A stretch of DNA of 64,000 nucleotides from Limnoglobus roseus (GCF_008254045.1 NZ_CP042425.1:6696001-6760000); one strand, 5' to 3'. Numbered from the stretch's first letter, positions 43,464 to 51,095 are shown. Made by a program: numbers and translations. The notes: generated from the sequence alone by a model not told the origin.

Positions 43464-43714
43464 TGTGGTCTCGCAGGCCAGTACTCGCATGGCCATTGCA
43501 CCGGAGGCCATCCGAGGCCAATCGGGATAGGCCCCTTCACCAGCTCTCCGTAACCTACTCCGGCGTGTCTCAACTCGCTTCCCTCGTACCACTCAACGTG
43601 TGGTCTGTGACACCCGTCAGAGCAGAGCAGGACACGAAGCCGAAGTCCCGGGTGTAACTCTCTCTCTGTCTGGACATCGGTTCCCGGTGGATTGAACGGT
43701 GAAATGTCGGACAT
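43464..43714 (-). pseudogene. gene fragment apparently cut by the IS3 element
   Basis: A minus-strand frame from ATG 43714 (MSDISPFNPPGTDVQTEREL…) with protein-like composition, ending in the IS3 terminal repeat. On the other side of the IS, 42166-42226 reads in the same strand and frame as KVLVGNVWWLKMPVSFDGYL followed by stop. Joining the two gives about 103 residues. I do not recognise the product. Confidence 0.4.
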
Positions 43715-43738
43715 GATTTTGCACCAGTGAGGTGGGCG

Positions 43739-43824
43739 GGTCGACCGGCCCCGCTGGTGCAACGGGAAGCCGGTCGACCACGTTTCAAATTTCTCGACCG
43801 GCCGGTCGAGAAATTCCCTGAAAC
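43739..43824. repeat. dyad-rich block with four TCGACCGG motifs
   Basis: TCGACCGG occurs at 43741-43748 and 43794-43801, and its complement CCGGTCGA at 43770-43777 and 43802-43809. Bases 43739-43749 pair with 43769-43779, and 43788-43815 is a perfect 28-bp palindrome, extended by GTTTCA (43782-43787) and TGAAAC (43819-43824). Such spacing suits a protein-binding dyad such as a replication origin, resolution site or operator. Confidence 0.7.
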
Positions 43825-43875
43825 ATCAAAACAGAACCTGCCTACGAATGCAAGTTTATCAATAGTGGAAATCGG

Positions 43876-43936
43876 TACAATTTTGCTTCCTGGATCCGGG
43901 GCCACTAACTGCACACGAGGTGCAAACGCTTGCACC
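43876..43936 (+). promoter_or_regulatory. possible promoter and operator before the sigma-like gene
   Basis: TACAAT at 43876-43881 is a good -10 in an AT-rich patch, though no good -35 is seen. Just downstream, GGTGCAA (43919-43925) and TTGCACC (43930-43936) form a perfect 7-bp inverted repeat around ACGC. The position upstream of the sigma-like gene suggests control of that gene. Confidence 0.4.
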
Positions 43937-44065
43937 CACCTTCGCGATGGGCAAGATGTCAAAGATCTGCGCCGACAGGGGCGTTCGGCCTGCAACCGCA
44001 CTTGTACGCCTGCCCACCACGCCGCTACAATCAGCCCATCTTCCCACCCGCCGACGGTGCCCTGC

Positions 44066-44617
44066 ATGTGTCGCCCCAAGCCGGCCGGTGCCGGTGTTCC
44101 GCCCGTGGACTTGCTCGCCCTCTGGCCGTGGGTCGAGAAGATCGCCCTGCGTGTGGCCGCCCGGTACCTACTCTGGGGCGAGGCCGCCCTCGACGACCTC
44201 ATCTCTGCCGGCTACGTTCGCGCGTTGGAGAAGATCCCCCACTTCCGCCCGGACGACCCGAAGGCGGCCGCCGACCCGAACGGCGCATTCCGCGGGTGGG
44301 CCTACCGCGACGTGATGACCTATGTTCAGCGGGAGGCGGCCCGCCTGCGCGGCGGTGGGACCTTCCGCAGCCCACGACGGGAGCCCGGCCGCGATCCTGT
44401 CATCGCCAAGCCGATCAGCGACTTCGAGGGCGGCCGCCAGGGGGAGCGCGATGAGCCGTTCCGAGCCGAGGACGTGGCCGAAGAGTTCCGTGATCAGCTT
44501 GTCACCGAGCCTCTGCCGCGCACGCCGGAGGGCGACGACTGCTGGTGGGAAGGCATGTTGGAACCCCACCACCACCTTCAGAAGCCGTTCGACCTGAGCG
44601 AGTTCCACGATGAGTGA
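44066..44617 (+). CDS. sigma-70-region-2-like protein
   Basis: A 183-residue protein. Residues 20-100 resemble sigma-70 region 2 (ALRVAARYLLWGEAALDDLISAGYVRALEKIPHF, then FRGWAYRDVMTYVQREAARLR). The C-terminal half is acidic and lacks a clear region 4. It may be a minimal sigma factor or an anti-sigma-like decoy of the element. ATG 44066 is the best start by composition, although no strong ribosome-binding site precedes it. It converges on the seven-gene operon. Confidence 0.6.
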   Translation: MCRPKPAGAGVPPVDLLALWPWVEKIALRVAARYLLWGEAALDDLISAGYVRALEKIPHFRPDDPKAAADPNGAFRGWAYRDVMTYVQREAARLRGGGTFRSPRREPGRDPVIAKPISDFEGGRQGERDEPFRAEDVAEEFRDQLVTEPLPRTPEGDDCWWEGMLEPHHHLQKPFDLSEFHDE

Positions 44618-44676
44618 TCGGGCGGCCGCCCGCCAACGCTGATGCATGTCACCCGCACGGCAATCGCACCGGCGCA

Positions 44677-45087
44677 TCATTCCGACTGGCCCACACCGGC
44701 GATCGAGTAGCCAACTCGGTGCCCCGGGTTCGCCAACACGCCGGCCCGGACCATCGCCGCCAGCGCTCGCTTGACGGTGCTCTCGCCGTGCAACTGGTTC
44801 CGCGATTCGAGCCGGGCCAGGATCGCCGAGAGCACGAGCGGGCCGTCACTCGCCCGCAACACGCCGAGCAGATCCCGCGAGCATTCCGTCGCGCAAAAGG
44901 GTTCTGGCCGACCCTCCGCCGGTGCCCCCGTGACCGCCGTGACAACGCCCGGATGCGCTGTCGCCGCCAGCCGGAGGCGAAGGACGTTGCCGTTGGCCAG
45001 CACGAGCCGGACGGCCGCGACCGGCACGCCGGCGAACGTCGCCCCGGCGGCGGACACGGCCGACAGCTCGATCGGGGGCGGTCTCAC
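44677..45087 (-). CDS. winged-helix-like element protein, paralogue A
   Basis: A 136-residue protein starting at GTG 45087. The C-terminal 70 residues (CSRDLLGVLRASDGPLVLSAILARLESRNQLHGESTVKRALAAMVRAGVLANPGHRVGYS) look like a winged helix. They match the protein at 47713-48123 closely. The N-terminal half is less conserved but aligned. Last gene of the minus-strand operon. Likely a DNA-binding regulator. Confidence 0.65.
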   Translation of the reverse strand: MRPPPIELSAVSAAGATFAGVPVAAVRLVLANGNVLRLRLAATAHPGVVTAVTGAPAEGRPEPFCATECSRDLLGVLRASDGPLVLSAILARLESRNQLHGESTVKRALAAMVRAGVLANPGHRVGYSIAGVGQSE

Positions 45088-45136
45088 GGCGTGCCCGCCC
45101 CCGTCGAGCCTTGTGCTTCAGGCGATACCGCCGGCG

Positions 45137-45649
45137 TCACCCGTCGGCCTTCGGGTCGCAGCAACCCCGCGAGGCCGCCAACCGCCGGCGGGCCCGCTCG
45201 ATCCCACGCTTCGTCACCTCGGCCGGCCGGTCGAACTCCGCCGCAACAGCGGGGGCGCACGCCCTCACGCCGGCCCGGATCGCGGCCCCGACCTTCGCCA
45301 GGCCAGCGATGGTGCGCGTCAACTTCCGCGCCGCCGTTGCCGTCGGCCCGCCCTTCGCCGCCCAGAACCGGCAAACTTCGCACCCGCACAGTTTGACGTG
45401 GGTCGTCGTGAACTCCCGCGCGAGCGTTTCGACGTCGCGGGCCACCCGTTGCAGCTCGACGAGCCGTCGCCACTCCACGCTCTCGACGGCCCGATGCTCG
45501 TCCACACCGACGCCACCGCAGACGTTTGCGGTGGGGGCTGGTGAAAGGGTCTCGGTGATGGCGATACCATTCCCCGGTGGAACACCGCAGACGTCTGCGG
45601 TGGGGAGCGTCGGTCCGCCGGCCGGCCGATCGGAAGTGATCTCGAACAT
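45137..45649 (-). CDS. cysteine-motif element protein, paralogue A
   Basis: A 170-residue protein with ATG 45647-45649 after GAGGA (the TTG at 45658 is too close to that site). The core HVKLCGCEVCRFWAAKGG carries CxCxxC, a likely metal site. It shares a region of about 70 residues with the larger protein at 45916-46782. It belongs to the minus-strand operon. The function is unknown. Confidence 0.6.
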   Translation of the reverse strand: MFEITSDRPAGGPTLPTADVCGVPPGNGIAITETLSPAPTANVCGGVGVDEHRAVESVEWRRLVELQRVARDVETLAREFTTTHVKLCGCEVCRFWAAKGGPTATAARKLTRTIAGLAKVGAAIRAGVRACAPAVAAEFDRPAEVTKRGIERARRRLAASRGCCDPKADG

Positions 45650-45715
45650 GGGAAGCAATCCTCGAAAGGGTTGGGGGATACGGCCGGCGCGACCGCGCCG
45701 GCCGAAGGACGTCGT

Positions 45716-45919
45716 TTACCGCGAGGGCAGGCCGCCGACCGGGTCGACGGCGACCGTCACCGTCACGCCGTGGGCACTGACCTCGACCCGCACCCCGTGC
45801 CCCGGCCGGTTGCCCCCGGCGGCGGTCGCGGCGACGGCCGCGAGGAACTCCACCGCCCTCGCCGAGAGGCTCGCGAGCAAGAGCGTGGCCACCGGGTCCG
45901 GCGGGCCGTCGGCCGTCAC
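45716..45919 (-). CDS. small element protein translationally coupled to the gene before it
   Basis: A 67-residue protein read from GTG 45917-45919. The GTG overlaps the TGA of the previous gene as GTGA, so translation should be coupled. The product has a helical N-terminal half and a beta-rich tail (GVRVEVSAHGVTVTVAVDPVG). Because it is short and shares its frame with an antisense-type ORF, it would be missed by a length cutoff. Confidence 0.5.
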   Translation of the reverse strand: MTADGPPDPVATLLLASLSARAVEFLAAVAATAAGGNRPGHGVRVEVSAHGVTVTVAVDPVGGLPSR

Positions 45920-46782
45920 AGACCTTCTCCGATCACCCCGCCGGCCAACCGCTCGGCGATCGCGTCCGGCATCGCGTCGTCGTCGGCCTCGCCCGGGTCG
46001 GCCGGGAACCGCCCGACGTAGGGGATGCCGAGGGCTCGGGCGTACCGCCCCGCCTGGCCCGGGTCGGTGTGGACGGCGGCCCGGGACACCGCCAGCCGCT
46101 CCCGGGCCGCCGCGACCAAGTCCGGGGCCGTCGGCACGCCCTGGTTGAACGGGTCGGTCCACGGGGCGTACTGGATGATGTGCTCGTACTTGAACGCCCG
46201 GTGGTCGGGGGCGGCTTCCCGGACGGCCTCCAGGAACGCGGCAGACGTCTTGACCAGCTCCCGGGCCAACCGCAGCGCCCGCCGCGCGGCCCGGCCCCGG
46301 TCCCCGCTGCCGGTCGACCAGAAGGCACACAGGGAGCACGAGCAGAATCGCCGGTGCTCGCCGGCGAACTCGCCCACGATCGCGGCCACGTCCCGGACGG
46401 CCCGCTGGGCCTCGGCCATCCGCCGGCACTCGTCGCTCGCCGCCGCCCGCAGCTCCACCCCCACGACGGCCGCCGCCCCGAGCGGGCCGACGCCCCGGTA
46501 CGGCCCCCAGTCGCCGCTCTCGCTCGCCACGGCCGCCAGGAAGTGGTCGACCCGGTCGGACAGCACGTCCCCCGTCCTGCCGTCGGCGAACGCGACGGGG
46601 ATGGTGTCATCGGGGTGGTCGACGGGCGGGCAGTCGGACCCGTACCCCGTGCAGTACGTCCGCTTGACCGCCGTCACGGCGGTGCGGGCCCCGCACGCGG
46701 GATCGGCGCAGCACTGCTCGCCGTGCGGGATGAACCCGTTCGTCTCGACCAGCGTTCTCGTCTTCGTCTTCGTCGTCTTCAT
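45916..46782 (-). CDS. cysteine-motif element protein, paralogue B
   Basis: A 288-residue protein starting at ATG 46780-46782 with a strong GAGGAGG site. The N terminus has a cluster of cysteines (CCADPACG… CTGYGSDC). The middle (EFAGEHRRFCSCSLCAFW) matches the CxCxxC core of the 45137-45649 protein. The C-terminal third is helical with no known fold. The two look like descendants of one gene. Confidence 0.6.
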   Translation of the reverse strand: MKTTKTKTRTLVETNGFIPHGEQCCADPACGARTAVTAVKRTYCTGYGSDCPPVDHPDDTIPVAFADGRTGDVLSDRVDHFLAAVASESGDWGPYRGVGPLGAAAVVGVELRAAASDECRRMAEAQRAVRDVAAIVGEFAGEHRRFCSCSLCAFWSTGSGDRGRAARRALRLARELVKTSAAFLEAVREAAPDHRAFKYEHIIQYAPWTDPFNQGVPTAPDLVAAARERLAVSRAAVHTDPGQAGRYARALGIPYVGRFPADPGEADDDAMPDAIAERLAGGVIGEGL

Positions 46783-46903
46783 CGGGGAACCTCCTCAGGG
46801 ATGGGAAACCGTGGCACGACTCGGGGCGCGTGCCGGCCCGGACACCGGGAACGCCCGGTGTGTGTCGGGGATCGTCGGGATGCGGTGAGGGTCGGCCGCC
46901 GGG

Positions 46904-47674
46904 TTACTCGCGGGGGCGGAGTTTCCCGTTGGCCGGCGGGAGCAACTCGCGGTGGCCCTTCCTCGCCGGCGGCAGGTTGAACCGGTACGGGGGTATGACG
47001 CGGAGCCGCGACTTCGGGCGGGTCGGCTTAGTCGGCTTGGTCGGCTCGGTCGGCACCGGGGGGAGGGGCGGGAGCGTGGCTCCCAGCGGGTAGTAGTCCG
47101 TCACGTCGCCCAGCGTCGTGTCGGCCCGGGCCGTGACACGCTGGCCGGACAGGTACTCCGGCGCGTGCGAGAGCTTGGCCGCCGACACGACGTGCAGGAA
47201 CGTCACCCGCTCCAGGAGTTCGCCCTGAAGGTTCAGCCACAGGTGGTTGAGCCGGCCCTGCAGCGTCGCGACCTGGTGCGGGATCGACCGCCGCTGGCCG
47301 ACGGGGTCCGTACGCCGCTGCTCCCGGGTCGGCGGCCGCAGGCGGATCTTCCGCGGGGTCTTCGGAACGCCCGGGGGCGGGTCGACCATGAGCAGCCGCC
47401 AGAGGTCCCACAGGTCCGAGTTGCCCGAGCGGATCGTCTCGTACAGGCGGAAGCACACCTCCGATGCTTCGTTCAAGAGCTTGTCGAGGCGGGCGATCAG
47501 GGCCATCTCGGGCGAGTGCGCGGCCCGCGCCTGGAGGGCGACCACGGCGGCGACGTGCCGGGCCTCGGCGTCCGACGCGGCCGGCCCCCAGCACTTGCAC
47601 TTCACATCGACGGCACTCCCGTCGTGGAACGTCACTCGGGCGTACCCGTGGAAGAAGTCGAGGGATCGGATCAC
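46904..47674 (-). CDS. element-encoded hypothetical protein
   Basis: A 256-residue protein starting at GTG 47672-47674, with GGAG upstream. It has a compact N-terminal domain (MIRSLDFFHGYARVTFHDGS), a helical middle (ARLDKLLNEASEVCFRLYETI), and a Pro/Thr/Lys-rich tail with TEPTKPTKPTRPKS (about 208-222). No family is recognised. It belongs to the seven-gene operon. Confidence 0.65.
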   Translation of the reverse strand: MIRSLDFFHGYARVTFHDGSAVDVKCKCWGPAASDAEARHVAAVVALQARAAHSPEMALIARLDKLLNEASEVCFRLYETIRSGNSDLWDLWRLLMVDPPPGVPKTPRKIRLRPPTREQRRTDPVGQRRSIPHQVATLQGRLNHLWLNLQGELLERVTFLHVVSAAKLSHAPEYLSGQRVTARADTTLGDVTDYYPLGATLPPLPPVPTEPTKPTKPTRPKSRLRVIPPYRFNLPPARKGHRELLPPANGKLRPRE

Positions 47675-47712
47675 GGGAGGAACTCCTTGGGTGGGGTGGT
47701 CGGGCGGGCGGG

Positions 47713-48123
47713 TCAGGAGGCGGCGGGAGGGCGGGCGAGCGAGTAGCCGGCCCGGTGGCCGGGGTTCGTCAGGATGCCGGCGCGGACCATCGCGGCGAGG
47801 ACTTTTCGGACGGTACTCTCGCCGTGCAGTTGCTCGCGGTTTTCAAGCCGCTGCCGGATGTCGGGGAGGACGAGCGGCCCCTCGGCGGCTTCCAGGATCG
47901 CGAGGACGTCCCGGCTGCACGGGTTCGGCCGAAACGTCGGTGGCGGCGACAGACCCGCGGCCGGAACGGGGCCGGCCAAATCAGCCGCCGCGAGTCGGAC
48001 ATGGACGACGGCCCCGCTGGCGAGCGTGACGCGGACCGACGCGACCGGCAACCCGCCGAGGGTCGCGCCGGCGTGCCAGAGGGCGGCGAGGTCGATCGGG
48101 GCGGAAGCGGTCATCGGCGACAT
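47713..48123 (-). CDS. winged-helix-like element protein, paralogue B
   Basis: A 136-residue protein, the close relative of the 44677-45087 product over its C-terminal half (CSRDVLAILEAAEGPLVLPDI…, then QLHGESTVRKVLAAMVRAGILTNPGHRAGYS). Either ATG 48123 or ATG 48114 is possible. Likely a DNA-binding protein of the same operon. Confidence 0.65.
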   Translation of the reverse strand: MSPMTASAPIDLAALWHAGATLGGLPVASVRVTLASGAVVHVRLAAADLAGPVPAAGLSPPPTFRPNPCSRDVLAILEAAEGPLVLPDIRQRLENREQLHGESTVRKVLAAMVRAGILTNPGHRAGYSLARPPAAS

Positions 48124-48159
48124 CGGCGGCCGGTGGGTTCGGAGGGCGGGGCGGGATGA

Positions 48160-48486
48160 TTACAGGACGCCGTCGGCGATCAGTTCCTTGACAGTGTCCA
48201 GGTGTTTGCATCGCTTGACGAAATGGAAGCCGTCGCAGGTGCAGCAGACCGGGCGGCCGGAGCGGTCGAGCGTCACGCCGTACACCTCGCCGTCGCTGAG
48301 CTTGCAGAACAGCACTTGGCCGCCTTCCACGGCGACGCCGTAGCTGACCGTGTCGCGTTTCGACTGCACGATCGTCAGCGTGCCGAGGCTGGGGCTGGTC
48401 GCGTCGGCGGACGGCAGTAAGGCCCACCGGCGGCCGGCCTTGTGGGTCTTCGAGGCGGGGAGTGAACCGGCGACGGGAAGGCACAT
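48160..48486 (-). CDS. SWIM-type zinc finger protein
   Basis: A 108-residue protein with the SWIM motif CxCx(n)CxH, seen as CTCDGFHFVKRCKH near the C terminus. ATG 48484-48486 follows GAGGGG. SWIM domains mediate DNA or protein binding in recombination-linked factors. It is the first gene of the minus-strand operon driven by the promoter at 48580-48608. Confidence 0.7.
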   Translation of the reverse strand: MCLPVAGSLPASKTHKAGRRWALLPSADATSPSLGTLTIVQSKRDTVSYGVAVEGGQVLFCKLSDGEVYGVTLDRSGRPVCCTCDGFHFVKRCKHLDTVKELIADGVL

Positions 48487-48556
48487 GGTTGCCCCTCGGG
48501 ACGTACCTCCGACGCGGCCGAGAGGAGGAGTTCCTTCGGCAAAGCCGTGTCTGAGG

Positions 48557-48584
48557 TTGCGGTTGATCGTTGTGTGGGTATACT
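48557..48584 (+). promoter_or_regulatory. plus-strand promoter of the XRE repressor gene
   Basis: TTGCGG (48557-48562), 16 bases, then TATACT (48579-48584). Start would be near 48591, within the first operator, so the repressor probably controls its own gene. Confidence 0.65.
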
Positions 48585-48608
48585 AATCAGGAATCTGATA
48601 CACGTCAA
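48580..48608 (-). promoter_or_regulatory. minus-strand promoter of the seven-gene operon
   Basis: On the minus strand TTGACG (48603-48608), 17 bases, TAGTAT (48580-48585): a near-consensus sigma-70 promoter. One operator lies in the spacer and the second overlaps the -35 element. Confidence 0.75.
48586..48599. promoter_or_regulatory. operator 1 of the XRE repressor
   Basis: Dyad ATCAG-GAAT-CTGAT. Identical half-sites to operator 2, centres 22 bp apart, in the same orientation. It lies between the -35 and -10 of the minus promoter and at the start site of the plus promoter. Confidence 0.75.
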
Positions 48609-48621
48609 TCAGAAATCTGAT
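48608..48621. promoter_or_regulatory. operator 2 of the XRE repressor
   Basis: Dyad ATCAG-AAAT-CTGAT, overlapping the -35 element of the minus-strand promoter and lying 17 bases before the repressor ATG. Confidence 0.75.
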
Positions 48622-48637
48622 ATTTCCAGGGCGTGCC

Positions 48638-48955
48638 ATGTCGCTTGGTGAAGCTATTTCAGCACTCCGGAAGGACTTGGGTCTTAGTCAAAAAGACCTA
48701 GCTGCAAAGTGTGGAATCAGCCAACCAATGATTTCAGCTCTGGAATCGGGAAAGGAGACTGACTTGCGTGCCTCTACCCTCGTCGCCATCGCGGTTGCGT
48801 TAGGGGTGGACTGCAATCATTTCGCACAATTCCTGAAGTTGCCAAGTGATGAAGCGGTGTCACAACCGCTCCCGACTCCCAAGCGAGGCCGCCCCAAGAA
48901 GGCCGACGCCCCACCGCAGACGCCTGCACCCCCGGCGAGGAGGAAGAAGGGGTAA
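48638..48955 (+). CDS. XRE-family repressor with AT-hook tail
   Basis: A 105-residue regulator with an N-terminal XRE helix-turn-helix (about 5-60, LRKDLGLSQKDLAAKCGISQPMISALESGK) and a basic tail with an AT-hook-like motif, KRGRPKK, at 82-88. Its own gene has AT-richer codons in the helix-turn-helix part than in the tail, a sign of recent transfer. It most likely binds the two operators just upstream and switches the element between quiet and active states. Confidence 0.85.
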   Translation: MSLGEAISALRKDLGLSQKDLAAKCGISQPMISALESGKETDLRASTLVAIAVALGVDCNHFAQFLKLPSDEAVSQPLPTPKRGRPKKADAPPQTPAPPARRKKG

Positions 48956-49098
48956 CCCTGTCGGGCCCGATCGAGAAGCCCATGCGGGGTCGACCGAAGA
49001 AGTGAAGCTTCAGTTTCGCCTCCTCGATCTCGGTATCGAAACCTCTGCCGGAAGGTTGTTGACCGCCACCTTCTCACGTGGGATGATCCGTCCCACGT

Positions 49099-49761
49099 AT
49101 GGCAACCAAAGCCGAACTAGAGTCCGAACGTCAACGATGTCACGCCATCGCCCTCCGAGCCATCGCGGCTGAGCGAGCCTTCGAGTACGGCCATGCCATC
49201 GGCATCGCGCTCGAAAGCCTCCCACACCTCGACGCAGCGATGCAGTTCGAGAAGCGATACCTGAAGATCGAGAATCCGCCCGTCCCGTCCGTCGAGGTCA
49301 TCTTCCGCTGCGCCCCACCGTTGTTCCGGTACGACGCCCTCGACGTGGTGGACCAGTTTCTCGATCGACAAAAGAAGGTCGAGAAGAACGCGGCCGTTGA
49401 CCTCCGTTCGGAGTTGGCCGCGACACGTTCGAGGATGGTGTTGGCGAATCGAATGTGGGCTGAGATAGAAAACGGGCAGTACGATGCCGAAGCCGATCGG
49501 CGGCACCCCGCGGCTGACGAGAACGAAATCCGAAACGCCTGGGATCGTCTCGGCTTGTTAGAGGCGGCCCACGCCGGAGGCCGTTCCGTTTGGCTGTTTC
49601 GGACCCGACTGGACGAGGACGTCCAGGCCCGGTGCTTCAATTGCGGTCGGCGGGTGCAGGGCAGGAAACTCAGGTTCTTGGAAGTGGGGAAGTGCCCGCG
49701 GTGCGAGACAGTGGCCCACTTCGCGATTCTTGACCGCCCCGTAAAAGAGCAACGCCCATGA
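49099..49761 (+). CDS. hypothetical protein with C-terminal zinc ribbon
   Basis: A 220-residue protein. The N-terminal part is helical. The C-terminal 50 residues hold a zinc ribbon (CFNCGRRVQGRKLRFLEVGKCPRC). Its stop overlaps the next gene's start as ATGA, so the two are coupled. I know no function. ATG 49099 has no strong ribosome-binding site in view. Confidence 0.65.
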   Translation: MATKAELESERQRCHAIALRAIAAERAFEYGHAIGIALESLPHLDAAMQFEKRYLKIENPPVPSVEVIFRCAPPLFRYDALDVVDQFLDRQKKVEKNAAVDLRSELAATRSRMVLANRMWAEIENGQYDAEADRRHPAADENEIRNAWDRLGLLEAAHAGGRSVWLFRTRLDEDVQARCFNCGRRVQGRKLRFLEVGKCPRCETVAHFAILDRPVKEQRP

Positions 49762-51095
49762 GCACGATCCTGCTCGTTCTTTTCGGCTTCGCCCTCGGCA
49801 TGGCGATTATTTTCTTCCCGATGATGGACCGGCAAAAGCGAATCGACGAGCGGGAGCGCAAGGCCGACCGGCGGGCGGAGGACCTGGACGCTGACGAGCG
49901 GCAATTGGACGGCGAAGAGCGACGCCTAAGGGAAGAGCGCGAGGCGTTCGCGGAAGAGGTCCGGCGAGACAGGGCTTCTCTCGCCGAGCAGGCCCGCGCC
50001 TTGCAGTTAGCCCAAGCCGACTTCCAACGCCGCTCGGTCTCCTACGACGAGCACGTCCGCGAGAATCAGATTTTGAAGGCCGACATCCGCAACACCGCAA
50101 CGTCCGTCGCAAGGCAGAAGTTTGAACAACAGCAACTCCGAGACTCCCAGGCGCGCGTCGAGTCGTTAGCGAATCAAGTCGCGCACCGCTACCTTTCCGA
50201 AACGCAGACCTGGGTCAGCCGGTCTTTGACGGAGACGAACTACGTCACGAACAAGAAGCGGCTTCAAGACGCCATCACAAGGTGCCGGGCGATGGGCGTG
50301 ATCGTGACCACGGCCCAAGAAGCCGAGTACATGGCAAGACTTCAGGCGGAATACGAGGACGCGGTCCGAGTCGCCTTTGAGAAGGAGGCCCAAGCCCAGG
50401 CCCGTCAGCGGTTCCGGGAAGACCAGCAGCGCGTCCGGGAGCAACAGCAAGCCGAGGCGGAGCGAGAAAAGGCCGAAGTCGAGAAGCGAGCGGTGGAAGC
50501 CCGCCTGGCGAAGGCGATGGAAGAGGCGTTGGGGAAGCAATCCGACGTGATGAAGCAGCAGCACGCGGACGATATCGCTCGAATTCAAAAGCAACTGGCC
50601 GAGGCTCAGCAGAAGCTCGACGAGCGGACCGAGAAAGCCATCTCGCTCGCCCAACTGACGAAGGTCGGGAACGTCTACGTCATCTCGAACATCGGATCGT
50701 TCGGCGAGGGCGTGTTTAAGATCGGCATGACGCGGCGGGCCGAGCCGATGGAGCGGGTCATCGAGTTGGGGGATGCGTCTGTGCCCTTCCCGTTCGACGT
50801 GCACATGATGATCCGCACCGATAACGCCCCGGATTTAGAACACAAACTCCACCAGCGCTTTCGGCGGTCTCAGGTCAACAAGGTCAACCCCCGGAAGGAG
50901 TTCTTCCGCCTGTCGCTCGACGACGTCGTGAAAGCGGTGCAGGAACTTCACGGCGAGGTCGTGTACACGGTCACCCCGGACGCCACCCAGTACCGGGAGA
51001 GTCTGTCGATTCGCCCTGAAGACCAAGAGGTGATTGAACGGGTCCACGAACGAGAGCGAAGGCGAATGCCGGCCACCGCGTTCGAGGAAGAATGA
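49758..51095 (+). CDS. membrane-anchored DUF4041 / GIY-YIG (T5orf172) protein
   Basis: A 445-residue protein. Residues 3-21 form a membrane helix. A long coiled coil and DUF4041-like region follow (about 25-300). Residues about 305-395 are a T5orf172-type GIY-YIG nuclease-like domain (NVYVISNIG…FKIGMTRR, then EHKLHQRFRRSQVNKVNPRKEFF). The membrane anchor plus nuclease arrangement suggests action at the envelope, for instance on incoming DNA. Families of this type occur in phages and genome islands; enzymatic activity has not been shown for this one. Confidence 0.75.
   Translation: MSTILLVLFGFALGMAIIFFPMMDRQKRIDERERKADRRAEDLDADERQLDGEERRLREEREAFAEEVRRDRASLAEQARALQLAQADFQRRSVSYDEHVRENQILKADIRNTATSVARQKFEQQQLRDSQARVESLANQVAHRYLSETQTWVSRSLTETNYVTNKKRLQDAITRCRAMGVIVTTAQEAEYMARLQAEYEDAVRVAFEKEAQAQARQRFREDQQRVREQQQAEAEREKAEVEKRAVEARLAKAMEEALGKQSDVMKQQHADDIARIQKQLAEAQQKLDERTEKAISLAQLTKVGNVYVISNIGSFGEGVFKIGMTRRAEPMERVIELGDASVPFPFDVHMMIRTDNAPDLEHKLHQRFRRSQVNKVNPRKEFFRLSLDDVVKAVQELHGEVVYTVTPDATQYRESLSIRPEDQEVIERVHERERRRMPATAFEEE

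Larger units (their letters stand above)
34508..48955. mobile_element. tRNA-Leu-associated integrative element (minimum extent)
   Basis: Starts at the 3' end of tRNA-Leu(UAA) and carries integrase, excisionase-like protein, primase, sigma-like factor, an XRE repressor with paired operators, an operon of lineage-specific genes, and two insertion sequences. No structural phage genes are visible. I could not find a direct repeat of the tRNA 3' end downstream, so the right border is unknown; it may lie anywhere from 48,955 to about 52,000 or beyond. Confidence 0.65.

Noticed and set aside
43739..43824. CRISPR array
   Set aside because: Repeats are 8 bases in alternating orientation without spacers of equal size, and no cas gene is present.
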